This document shows, one piece after another, positions 6,649-15,600 of a stretch of 20,908 nucleotides of DNA. Numbering within the stretch: the stretch's first letter is position 1; each line of letters opens with the position of its first letter. The notes beneath the pieces are model-generated. The model was not told the DNA's origin and did no database searches. It worked only from the letters and a program-made list of their open reading frames with translations. Source of the DNA: Deltaproteobacteria bacterium. Its GTDB lineage: Bacteria; Bdellovibrionota; UBA1018. The DNA lies in the NCBI GenBank assembly GCA_013286765.1, contig JABDFB010000031.1, positions 1-20,908 on the forward strand. The letters are read 5' to 3'. Both the position numbers and the translations under genes were made by a program.

Positions 6649-7791
6649 ATGTTTTCTCGAAAGTCCGTCCGGCCCATTCTGTTTCTGATATTAGGAGCCA
6701 CGATTATTACCGAAATTGTCGCTTTGTCCCCCTCTTCGCTCGAAGAAGAATCGATCCCACAGCCAAAGCAGATCGATCCAGCTACGTTAATTCCAAAGAA
6801 TCAGGAACCGACTCTTGCGCCAGGCATTCCGATCGATCGAGTGGCCGACTATAATGTCGAGAATTTTCGATATGTCTCAGTCCAAAATAAAGTTAAACAA
6901 TGGAAAATTGTAGCGGATAAAGCAAACCTGTACCATGACATTGACCTGGTCCACGCCCGCAGAGTTAAAGTTCAGATTTACGATACAGATGATCAAATCA
7001 CCGAGGTTACCGGTTCCGAGGCAAAGTACTTTCTTGGCAAACGGGACTTAGAAATGTATGGCAACGTAAAGACGGTTTTTCCGGATGGTTTCGTCCTTCA
7101 CTCGGAATACATGCGGTACAAACCCAACGAATCTCAGATCTATATCCCGACCAAACACTATGTTCAGGGCGATAATAAAGCGGCAACTAAATCAGATAAG
7201 TCTAATCCCACTGATGCTGATGACGAGTCCCCTAGCACCCAATCTCAATCTCCATCGACATCCTCCGAAGGGAGGTTCGAATTCACCAGCTATGGCCTGA
7301 ATTACAATATGAAGAAGGGTCTAATCAATCTACTTAAGACCGCCCATGTCATTTTTTATAATGGATCTGAGGTGACCATTATTGACTCTGACAAATGCCA
7401 TATCAACCGAAATACGAAGATCGCCCACTTTACCATGTATCCCAATCGCCCTATCAAGAAGCGTTTTGTCTATATTTCACAGGAAACCCTTTTCACCAAG
7501 GCTAGGTGGGCCGTCTTAAACTACGCTTCCCTAAACAAAGATGTTGTCCAGTACCTGACCGCTTACGACGACGTCTTTATCAAGGAACTCGGAAACCACA
7601 AATCCCTTCGCTATGCGACATCAGGAAAGGCGGAGTTCAACCAACCTCTGAACCTGATTGTTTTGACCCAACTGCCCCAAGTCTATCAAGATGCCGATAC
7701 CGTGACTGGGGACATTATTTTACTGCATCGCGACACTGATGTGGTAGAAGTCGAACATAGTAATGCCTATACGGAAGGCGACGGAACCTGA
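6649..7791 (+). CDS. lptC: LPS export protein: LptC joined to a LptA-like domain
   Basis: A 380-residue envelope protein for moving LPS from the inner membrane across the periplasm. Residues about 9-26 form one hydrophobic N-terminal segment (P-I-L-F-L-I-L-G-A-T-I-I), the single anchor expected for LptC. Residues about 65-172 look like the LptC beta-jellyroll (V-E-N-F-R-Y, then W-K-I-V-A-D-K-A, a G-S-E-A-K-Y block and M-Y-G-N-V-K-T). A Ser/Asp/Thr-rich linker follows at about 173-207. Residues about 208-375 repeat the OstA/LptA style, most clearly A-T-S-G-K-A-E-F then L-I-V-L-T then T-V-T-G-D-I-I. LptC alone is normally near 190 residues, so this looks like a fusion of LptC and LptA, and no separate lptA lies between it and lptB. 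Start: ATG 6649 with a weak ribosome-binding site. Confidence 0.78.
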   Translation: MFSRKSVRPILFLILGATIITEIVALSPSSLEEESIPQPKQIDPATLIPKNQEPTLAPGIPIDRVADYNVENFRYVSVQNKVKQWKIVADKANLYHDIDLVHARRVKVQIYDTDDQITEVTGSEAKYFLGKRDLEMYGNVKTVFPDGFVLHSEYMRYKPNESQIYIPTKHYVQGDNKAATKSDKSNPTDADDESPSTQSQSPSTSSEGRFEFTSYGLNYNMKKGLINLLKTAHVIFYNGSEVTIIDSDKCHINRNTKIAHFTMYPNRPIKKRFVYISQETLFTKARWAVLNYASLNKDVVQYLTAYDDVFIKELGNHKSLRYATSGKAEFNQPLNLIVLTQLPQVYQDADTVTGDIILLHRDTDVVEVEHSNAYTEGDGT

Positions 7792-7885
7792 GCAATGGGA
7801 CCGACCTGAGCTTTTCTTCCTTAAATAGATCCTAAACAAAACTGCTTTGGTCCTACCAGAGTGTTTATGCTAAAGTGCTCTCACG

Positions 7886-8647
7886 ATGAGTCAAACTTCA
7901 CAAAACTCAGCCTCCATTAACCCGCAAGCGACACTAAAGGCACATCAACTCGAAAAGGCCTATAAAGGCCGCCGTGTAGTCAATTCAGCTAGTTTTGAAG
8001 TAAAAGCGGGTCAAATCGTCGGGCTACTAGGCCCGAACGGAGCAGGTAAAACCACTTCCTTTTACATGGTGGTAGGTTTGATCAAGCCAGATACAGGGTC
8101 CGTCTATTTCTCGGGCGAAAATATTACAGACTGGCCAATGTATAAGCGTGCGCGGCGCGGAATCGGATATCTTCCACAAGAAGCTTCTGTCTTTAGACGC
8201 ATGACGGCAGAAGAAAACATCTTATCCGTCTTGGAGACGTTACCTCTCACGCGCTCTGAAAGACAGAACCGGCTCCATAGCTTGTTAGACGAATTTAATA
8301 TTAACGCGGTGGCGAGGCAAAAAGCGTATACTTTGTCAGGGGGTGAACGAAGAAGAGTAGAAGTCGCGCGTGCGTTAGCTTTGAATCCGGTATTTCTTTT
8401 GCTAGATGAACCGTTTGCTGGGATTGATCCCATTGCTGTTGCCGATATACAAAAAATGATTCAAGTCTTAAAAAAAAGAGGAATCGGGGTACTGGTCACA
8501 GATCATAACGTACGAGAAACATTGGAAATATGTGATTTAGGTTATCTACTGAGCGACGGAAAAATAGTGGAAATGGGAACTCCCCATGAAATCGCTCAGA
8601 GCAAGACAGCTCGAGAGACCTATTTGGGGGAAAAGTTCCAATTTTAG
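7886..8647 (+). CDS. lptB: LPS export ABC transporter ATPase LptB
   Basis: The ATPase that powers LPS extraction by LptFG at the inner membrane. All ABC motifs are intact: Walker A G-P-N-G-A-G-K-T-T at 49-57, Q-loop Gln97 in G-Y-L-P-Q-E-A, signature L-S-G-G-E-R-R-R at 150-157, Walker B F-L-L-L-D-E at 170-175 followed by P-F-A-G-I-D, and the switch His207. The run F-R-R-M-T-A-E-E-N-I after the Q-loop is characteristic of LptB rather than of amino-acid transporter ATPases. At 253 residues it is slightly longer than the E. coli form because of about 15 extra N-terminal residues. It sits 94 bases after lptC and 28 before rpoN, the usual order. Confidence 0.95.
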   Translation: MSQTSQNSASINPQATLKAHQLEKAYKGRRVVNSASFEVKAGQIVGLLGPNGAGKTTSFYMVVGLIKPDTGSVYFSGENITDWPMYKRARRGIGYLPQEASVFRRMTAEENILSVLETLPLTRSERQNRLHSLLDEFNINAVARQKAYTLSGGERRRVEVARALALNPVFLLLDEPFAGIDPIAVADIQKMIQVLKKRGIGVLVTDHNVRETLEICDLGYLLSDGKIVEMGTPHEIAQSKTARETYLGEKFQF

Positions 8648-8675
8648 GGCAATTTTAAGATAAGAAGATATCAAC

Positions 8676-10163
8676 ATGGCATTAGAAATTAAACAGAGCC
8701 TTAAGCTCAGCCAACAGCTAGTAATGACGCCGCAACTGCAGCAGGCGATTAAGTTACTTCAGCTCAATCGGATGGAGCTACAGGAAGTCGTCAATCAAGA
8801 AATGATGGAGAATCCCATTCTTGAAGAAACTACCGAAATCCCGGAAGGTGAAACATCTACGTCAACAGATTCTCCCTCCGAAGTTGCCGACCCAGAAGCT
8901 GAGCAGCTGAGAGATGAGCAATCGTTTGTAAAACCCAAACTCCAAGAAGAGCAGTTGGTGGTCGGAAAAGATGATTTTAATTGGGAATCGTACGTAGAGG
9001 ATTTTAATTCGACCTCCAGCTCTACGCCGTCGATGCGAGAAATCAACGATGAGCTCCCCAGTTTTGAAAATGTCTTAACCAAGACAACCTCACTGGAAGA
9101 CCATCTAGCTTGGCAGCTTTCGATGGTTTCTTTGACAGAACATGAAAGACACTTAGGGGAACTAATCATCGGTAACTTATCGGATGATGGGTACTTCAAT
9201 ACTAATCTAGAGGATATTGCACGCGAGGCAGGATTAGTTCTGGAGGACGCTGAGGAAATTCTTAAGATAATCCAGAATTTTGACCCGGTCGGAGTTGGCT
9301 CCCGAAATCTTCAAGAGTGCTTGTCGATTCAAGCAAAATTTCTAGTTCCGCGACACCCTCTGGTCGAACAAATTATTGAACGGCATCTCAATGATCTGGA
9401 ACGTAAGAATTATTCGGCAATATCAAAGACGCTTGGAGTTTCATTAGAGAAAATTATTGAGGCGACAAGACTCATATTAGAATTTGAGCCCAAGCCGGGC
9501 AGGTCTTTTCATACAAGCGATACACAGTATATTACGCCTGATATATACGTCTACAAAGTCGCTGACGAGTTCATGATCGTCTTAAACGAAGACGGAATGC
9601 CGAAACTCAGAATTTCGCCGTACTACAAAAATATTCTGGCCTCGGCGCAGAAAGAGCAAAACAAGATTACTAAAGAGTATGTCCAAGACAAGCTCAGGTC
9701 CGCGGTTTGGCTGATTCGATCGATCCATAACCGCCAGAAGACTATCTACAAAGTCACCGAAGCGATCGTTCGACGACAGAGAGAATTTTTTGAGCGGGGC
9801 GTACAGCACCTCAAGCCTATGATCCTTAAAGACGTGGCTAATGATATCGGAATGCACGAATCCACGATTTCACGAGTTACTACCAACAAATTTGTGCATA
9901 CTCCGGTGGGCATTTTCGAACTAAAATACTTCTTTAACTCAAGTATTAATGCTGCCGATGGAAGCGATTCTCTAGCGAGTGAGGCAGTAAAAGAGAAAAT
10001 TCGTCAGATGATCCAGAGGGAAGACCCCAAAAATCCATTATCCGACCAAAAAATAGTGGAACTCCTTCGAGCTGAGAACATTGACATAGCCCGCCGAACT
10101 GTTGCAAAATACCGCGATATGTTGGGTATTCTATCCTCTGGAAAGCGAAAGAAGATTATATGA
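8676..10163 (+). CDS. rpoN: RNA polymerase sigma-54 factor
   Basis: Alternative sigma factor that recognises -24/-12 promoters and needs AAA+ activators. The domains are in order over 495 residues: region I at about 1-50, rich in Gln and Leu (L-S-Q-Q-L-V-M-T-P-Q-L-Q-Q-A-I-K-L-L-Q-L) and ending M-M-E-N-P-I-L-E-E; an acidic, Ser/Thr-rich region II at about 51-130; the core-binding domain at about 135-330; a helix-turn-helix at about 383-406 (L-K-D-V-A-N-D-I-G-M-H-E-S-T-I-S-R); and the RpoN box A-R-R-T-V-A-K-Y-R-D at 472-481, one residue off the usual ending in Glu. Its stop overlaps the hpf start as ATGA. The lptB-rpoN-hpf order is conserved across proteobacteria. Confidence 0.97.
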   Translation: MALEIKQSLKLSQQLVMTPQLQQAIKLLQLNRMELQEVVNQEMMENPILEETTEIPEGETSTSTDSPSEVADPEAEQLRDEQSFVKPKLQEEQLVVGKDDFNWESYVEDFNSTSSSTPSMREINDELPSFENVLTKTTSLEDHLAWQLSMVSLTEHERHLGELIIGNLSDDGYFNTNLEDIAREAGLVLEDAEEILKIIQNFDPVGVGSRNLQECLSIQAKFLVPRHPLVEQIIERHLNDLERKNYSAISKTLGVSLEKIIEATRLILEFEPKPGRSFHTSDTQYITPDIYVYKVADEFMIVLNEDGMPKLRISPYYKNILASAQKEQNKITKEYVQDKLRSAVWLIRSIHNRQKTIYKVTEAIVRRQREFFERGVQHLKPMILKDVANDIGMHESTISRVTTNKFVHTPVGIFELKYFFNSSINAADGSDSLASEAVKEKIRQMIQREDPKNPLSDQKIVELLRAENIDIARRTVAKYRDMLGILSSGKRKKII

Positions 10164-10471
10164 ATTTAGTCATTAGCTTTAAGAACGTAGATACAAGTGA
10201 TTCTCTCAAATCATTCATCGAAGATAAGTCCCAGACGTTAAAGAAGTACTTCGACGGCAAGATTTCGGCTAACTGGACGATTTCAACAGAAAAGCAAAAT
10301 CGAATCGCCCATTGCCGTATCAAAGGCAACGGGATGGATTATTTCGGTGAAGGCGTGACCGAGGACTTCAAGGCTTCAGTCGACGTCGCCTTAGACAAAA
10401 TTGAAACCCAGATCCGTAAACATAAAGAAGTCGTCAAGAATCATCTGCATCGCAACGGCAAAAAAGAATAA
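10160..10471 (+). CDS. hpf: Ribosome hibernation promoting factor (short type)
   Basis: A small ribosome-binding protein that inactivates 70S ribosomes in slow growth, often by dimer formation. The 103-residue protein has the family's beta-alpha-beta-beta-beta-alpha pattern: M-N-L-V-I-S-F-K-N-V-D at the start, a helix around S-L-K-S-F-I-E-D-K, a strand with H-C-R-I-K-G-N, then D-V-A-L-D-K-I-E-T-Q-I-R-K-H-K and a basic end. It lacks the C-terminal domain of the long form. The ATGA overlap with rpoN indicates co-translation. It ends only 18 bases from the stop of the convergent gene; no clear terminator hairpin is visible in that gap. Assignment is by pattern and conserved position after rpoN. 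Confidence 0.92.
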   Translation: MNLVISFKNVDTSDSLKSFIEDKSQTLKKYFDGKISANWTISTEKQNRIAHCRIKGNGMDYFGEGVTEDFKASVDVALDKIETQIRKHKEVVKNHLHRNGKKE

Positions 10472-10489
10472 AGCTCTCTCACCAGGGCT

Positions 10490-11143
10490 TTAGGGCGCGT
10501 AGAACGATCGGTATTGTGGACGCTGATGTTCCACATATTCTCGCGTTGCTGGACGATTCCAAATTGCTGTGGCGTATTTCTTTAACTTTTCGTCCACCGG
10601 ATCTCCGTTGCAGATCATTCGATGGAGCATAAACGCTGTTTCCGTATCGGCGATCGACCAATTTCCAAACAAAAATGGTTTTCCGTGTCGCAATGTATCG
10701 CTCAAAAAGCGCGTCCAATCCTGAATTTCCTCCTGAGCCACTGCACTCAACGGAAGACAGTTACTGCGTTCTTCGGAATAGAAAATAGTCTCCGCAGATC
10801 TTTCATTTCTTAGTGTCTGCAGTCCCGTCCGGTACCAACTCATCAACATTCGCGCACGCGCACGATCCTGGACAGCCTCTGGAAAAATGGGCTTAACTTT
10901 CGGCGCAGGAAACTTCTCTTCAGCATATTCCAAAATCGCCATCGATTCAGAGAGCATAAATCCATCATCATCGATCAACGGAATCAGATCCGTATAACTT
11001 CGATCTCGAAAGGTTTGGGTCGAACCATGCCCGCTCTGAAAAGACACCTCTTCGAGTTCGAACAAGACTTCCTTTTCTTTTAATGCGCAGTAGACCGAAT
11101 ACGTATAGGGACTAATCCAAAGATTATCAATAAACAGCTTCAT
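10490..11143 (-). CDS. Glutathione S-transferase, YfcF-like
   Basis: A 217-residue cytosolic GST-fold protein. The N-terminal thioredoxin-like domain shows S11-P-Y as the likely catalytic Ser motif, cis-Pro55 in D-L-I-P-L-I, and L-S-E-S-M-A-I at 64-70 for binding the glutathione gamma-Glu. The helical domain has the capping-box pattern S-I-A-D at 163-166. The start W-I-S-P-Y-T-Y-S-V-Y-C-A-L-K-E-K is close to the E. coli YfcF style. I chose ATG 11143 (AAGGGTGAG upstream) over the GTG at 11164, which overlaps the previous gene. It lies 8 bases after the aminotransferase, so the two are probably co-transcribed. Substrate unknown. Confidence 0.85.
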   Translation of the reverse strand: MKLFIDNLWISPYTYSVYCALKEKEVLFELEEVSFQSGHGSTQTFRDRSYTDLIPLIDDDGFMLSESMAILEYAEEKFPAPKVKPIFPEAVQDRARARMLMSWYRTGLQTLRNERSAETIFYSEERSNCLPLSAVAQEEIQDWTRFLSDTLRHGKPFLFGNWSIADTETAFMLHRMICNGDPVDEKLKKYATAIWNRPATREYVEHQRPQYRSFYAP

Positions 11144-11151
11144 AAAGTGAC

Positions 11152-12561
11152 TCACCCTTCCCACCTCACGCCTGCATCGTGCAATCTTTCGATCGCCTCT
11201 CGCAGAGCCTCTTTGCGTGGGGCTAAGAAAATTCTAAAATGCGGCTTATTCATTTCAAAGAACACTGGATCCCCCGTAATGCTGCAGTTGAGATTACACT
11301 GACTGAATAGAACTCCGGTTTTGAAGAAAAGCTCCGTCCGGTATTTCTCAACGTCCGCAAAATTCCCCATTTTGCGAGCTCTCGATGCTGGGGCCTGGAA
11401 TAACAAATAGCTTGTACAAGTGCCAGCAAAATACCCGTTCTTCGGATAGCCCAGCAGAGTCTCCAAATCATGCCCCACTTGCTCTCGTTTTTCTTTAAAC
11501 TCCTGATTTTTTTCCTCCAAATAAATTTTGGATTCGGAGCTCGTAAGCCAATCAGCCATAGTGTACTGGAGCATACCGGAATAAATATAAGTTCGACTCA
11601 GCAGCAACTGGTGGATCATGCGTTCCAAAATTACTGGATGCGAGACCATTGCTCCAATGCCCCAACCATTACAATTAAACTGTTTTCCCAAAGATCGAAC
11701 ACCCATCCACGGAATCACCGGAAAATCACTGCGCTCGTGGCCCCGGGCAATGCCCTGCCGCGATCGCCCCGAATCTTGATGGTGCTTTTGTAACTCTTCC
11801 GTCAAAATCCCTAACGTCGACGTCGCTTCGGTTCCTGGGTGGAGAATTGAATAGTACGCATCATCCGCCAGTACTGCTGCTCCACGGTCAATCGCAATCT
11901 GAATAAGCTTTCTCACAAACTCAGGCCGCCAATTCACTCCTGTGGGATTCTGTTGAGCATTAATCACCACTAATCCCAGATATTCATTTGAGTATGCATC
12001 GATTTGCTTCAGCAGCACTTCGAGATCTTCCATGCTCGGATGAAAATCATTTTCTCGCCTGAGCGGCAGCCATTGCATCTTAAATCCCAGTGGGCCAAAA
12101 ACTCCTGGATAGTCCCACCCCGGCGATGTCACCAACGCCACTGGCGTCTTCCCGCGTGGCGCTTCCATCATCAGCATGCGTCCAAAGTCGAACATCACAT
12201 TTCGTGTACCTTGACACGAAACCGCCACCTCAAAATCCCGCCCCAGTTCGCAGTCTTTCGAAAAACGATGTTCCTGTGGAATAGATTCACGCAGCACATT
12301 CTGCAGCTTGGGCAAACCATATTGCGAAAATAAATAGCCGTTTAAATACGTTGGCCACGGTTTTTTTGCGAGTTCTACCAATCCCGGTGCTACTTCCGTC
12401 CATGTTTCGCCGATCCCTAGATAAATCGGATCTCCCTTAGAACTGCCTTCTTTGAGATAATTGATAACCAGATTTTGATCCGTCATATTTGACGGTGTCG
12501 ACAGATCTCCAATGACGTTCTTTAAAACATCCCCAGTGACATGCGTAAACGTAAGCGCCAT
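11152..12561 (-). CDS. PLP-dependent aminotransferase, class I/II, unusual cofactor site
   Basis: A 469-residue fold-type I aminotransferase. The family sites are visible: N-P-T-G at 205-208, the D-x-A-Y pattern at Asp233, Ala235 and Tyr236 that holds the pyridine ring, the probable Schiff-base Lys293 in R-S-L-G-K-Q-F, and an Arg443 in H-F-R-I-F-L that matches the substrate-carboxylate Arg. The Arg usually found eight residues after the lysine, which grips the PLP phosphate, is missing: the run reads G-W-G-I-G instead of G-x-R-x-G. A polar stretch at about 256-280, just before the lysine, also looks like an insertion. The ATG at 12561 follows a G-rich AGGGGGGTG site. Substrate cannot be assigned. 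It pairs with the GST gene downstream. Confidence 0.85.
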   Translation of the reverse strand: MALTFTHVTGDVLKNVIGDLSTPSNMTDQNLVINYLKEGSSKGDPIYLGIGETWTEVAPGLVELAKKPWPTYLNGYLFSQYGLPKLQNVLRESIPQEHRFSKDCELGRDFEVAVSCQGTRNVMFDFGRMLMMEAPRGKTPVALVTSPGWDYPGVFGPLGFKMQWLPLRRENDFHPSMEDLEVLLKQIDAYSNEYLGLVVINAQQNPTGVNWRPEFVRKLIQIAIDRGAAVLADDAYYSILHPGTEATSTLGILTEELQKHHQDSGRSRQGIARGHERSDFPVIPWMGVRSLGKQFNCNGWGIGAMVSHPVILERMIHQLLLSRTYIYSGMLQYTMADWLTSSESKIYLEEKNQEFKEKREQVGHDLETLLGYPKNGYFAGTCTSYLLFQAPASRARKMGNFADVEKYRTELFFKTGVLFSQCNLNCSITGDPVFFEMNKPHFRIFLAPRKEALREAIERLHDAGVRWEG

Positions 12562-12670
12562 TCCCCACCCCCCTGCTGAATCCTAATGCTACCCCACTAA
12601 TGCACACGTGTTGCGCGCTCATTATTCTTAGCAAAAGGGAAACGAAGTTGAAAGAAAAGAACGGACGAAC

Positions 12671-15600
12671 CTAATTCGAACTATCTAGCTTGAGAGGCTG
12701 GTATAAATAAATTTTTACTGGGGAAGGAACAAAAGAGAACGGAGCAGATTGAGATTTAGATTGAGAATGTTTTGGACCTGCGGGAGCCAACACATTCGTA
12801 GGCATGGTCGAAGAATTGCTGCCCGCAGAGGCATTAGAAATAGTCGTTTCAGATTTCGGGGATGCAGGAACACTGACGTAATAGTTCGACTTCGGACTCA
12901 CCGATAGACTTGAGGTTCCACTCGGTAATCCTTCAAAGTCAGGCTCCTTCTCAACGAGCGAACCCGCTTCAGGGATCATGATGCTCAACGCCTCAGTAGG
13001 ACGAAGCTTTGGAGAAACAGGTGGACTTTGATGATTATCAAGGTCATTTTGAGGACTGCTAGGGGACAATTTTTGCATGTCTCTCTTTAGTTCCACAAAA
13101 TGCGTCGTTGGATGCGTCGTTCTGTGATTTTCACTGCCCGAGCAGGTAGTACTTGAGTTAGAGCTCGGAGTCGCAGCAGTAGCTGTTTCGATAGGCTGAG
13201 AAACGACTCGAACATATAATTCGCGGTCTGCGTCCTCATTTATTGCAACTGAATACTTACTTAGCAACAGACCGCAACCCCCGAGCAAGGCCCGTCCTCG
13301 GGAGGGGGCCAATGCGCGATTCGCAATCCAAACTGTCCAGTCCTTCAACCAGTCATCCAAAGCAATCAATAGATACATGGCCCTCAGCGATCTAATTTTT
13401 GGAATTCTCATTCCCGTGAATACCTGAACGCTCGAAAGAAAAAATTCTTTATCCACCACTTCATTCTCGGCATTAAATCCTTGACTCACGTCTCTTGAAA
13501 GTTTTTGCAACTCACTGCTCAGAATAACATGCAGATCCTCGGGCAAAAGCTCGTTAACAAGCCCTGTCCTATCGGTACGTATCTGATTCCATTTTGCCAT
13601 TACCTCGGTAAAGCCAACTTCACTCTCACCCTCAACTAGCTGTACGCGCTCGGGACTATCCTTAAATCGAATCTCAGGAATTTCGAATTGCCTGACGACT
13701 TCCCTAAACTGCTCAACGGTGAATTCTTCTGACGCTATCCTATTAAATTCTTGCGCCATCATAGGAAGTCCGGTGTGGGTCGCAGCCAACAACTCGGCTC
13801 TCCGATATAGATTCCAGAACTCAGGATGAGTCGTTGCAAACGAACCTCTTACTTTTTTAAATGCTGCAAAGGTACTATGGGGCAAGTTTAAATCTTGTTC
13901 GGAAATTTTTGAAACGTTACTCTTCGCCTTTAATTTCCGGAATACCTCTAAAGCAAGCTGAAACCGCCGAACCGATTCTGTCTCTTGCCTTGCCGTCTGA
14001 GATTGTAAAGCTTTACTCTCATTTTCTATCCTTTCTTTCTCGCTATTTATTTTAGTGAGTCTTCTTGAAGCATCCTTCACCCAGTCTTCCATTTCCCCGA
14101 CAGGGATCTTTAAAGAGGTGTTTGCATCCCTCACTACTTTCGTGTTTTCAAGGGCAATATATATCTCGGTGCCGACCGGATCGGTTCTCCTGGGTCTGCA
14201 TTCTGGTGCACCATGGTCAAATTTCGCTAGATTTAACGCATAATCTACATCTCTTTGATAATTACTCAGTAATCTTTCGTTGGGGATTGTTATCAACCCC
14301 TTTTCCAATAATGGTCGTATGAGTGCCAGGCCTGCTTGCCAAGCAGCATGCAACTCAGTCGTAATCTGCCTCTCGGCCGCAAGGATACTTCGCGCTTGTT
14401 CTAATTCTGCCTTCTTTTGGGCTTGCGTCGCAACTTGCGCTTTCAGCGCGTCATGCTCTTGCCTTAATCTCCTATTGGAATCCACAAGCGAAAGCAGTTC
14501 CGCTCTAACTCCAGCTCCTTCTCTGTCGGCTCGCTTGTTCTCTCCAATTAAATTTTCTACTATTTGCTTATATTTACGGAGACCTTCTTTAGCTCTCTCT
14601 TTTTCTCCATTCACTTTCGCTGCGAAAGCTTTAGCTCTCTCTGCGTATGCTCTGGCATCCGCTATTTTATTTTTAGCCTCTTCTCCTATTTGAGCTCCCC
14701 TTTTCGCAAGTTCTGCATTCTGAGATAACAAAGTTTCTTTCTCAGCAGTTAATTTTTCAACTCCCGCCTTTAGTTTACGAAGACCTCCTATGGCTCTTTC
14801 TCTGTCTCGGTGCAGTTTCCCAATGGCGGGACGCAACCTAGCCAGTTTTTTGAGTCGCTCCGCAAGTTCCTTTTGGGCTGGTAAAATGAATTCATTTTCT
14901 AGATCTGCTAGGGCTTGTTCCATGGCAGTGTTTTGTTTCTGCATTTCCTCGATGTTCTCTAGTTGGGGTCTCTTTTCGTCTGCACCATCTGATCGGCTGT
15001 GATGATTCCAAGACCTTGGCGTACTTTCCAACCATGATCTGGCATCTCCAGCCCAATCTGCTAGAGCCCCTAATTCCAAGAGAGAATGCAATGTCTTAGA
15101 CTTCTCCGCCCAAAGTGCACGTAAGGTTTTATTTTCTGCTTCCAGAAGTTCTTTTCTAGCCGCCTCTAATTCGATTTGCGTCAGAGCAGCGCGTCCATAT
15201 TCCACTTCCTGCTGTACCAGATGAGAGTGCAGGGCTTCTTCAACACTTTCTCGCTGCCGAAGTTCTTCGTGGAGATGGGCTTCCAATTTTCTGTGAGTAA
15301 CTACCTGTCTCTCAAGCTCCGCTTCTGCACCATGTTTCTCAGCTGCTAATTGTCCTAAGAGTCTGGGAAATTCTTCCAAAACAGATCGACGGTAAGGTTC
15401 AAGTTCATCGAGAATTTGGTGCAATACCGCATTATTTCCCTGGGCTTGCTGGATCCTTGCTATAATGGCACTTTGTTCATCCTGATCAGGGAATGTGGTA
15501 TCTAAATTGGCTGCGGCTTCCGCCCTTGGTCTAGCATGCTCCTCTAACCACCCGGTTGGGTTCGGATCTAAGATAAGTCCGTTGTTTAATAAATCTATCA

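Noticed and set aside
8795..9199. Open frame of 134 codons on the minus strand opposite rpoN
   Set aside because: Antisense shadow of the acidic, Ser-rich region II of sigma-54; the sense protein has full family motifs.
10472..10489. Bidirectional terminator between hpf and the GST gene
   Set aside because: The 18-base gap and its flanks show no stem of useful length with a T-run on either strand.
12604..12611. Palindrome ACACGTGT upstream of the aminotransferase as an operator
   Set aside because: Eight bases only, with no convincing promoter around it; expected by chance in a window of this size.
14280..14693. Open frame of 137 codons on the plus strand inside the giant gene
   Set aside because: Antisense of Ala/Glu/Lys coiled coil, which yields Ser/Ala/Leu-rich frames; no start signals and no recognisable domain.
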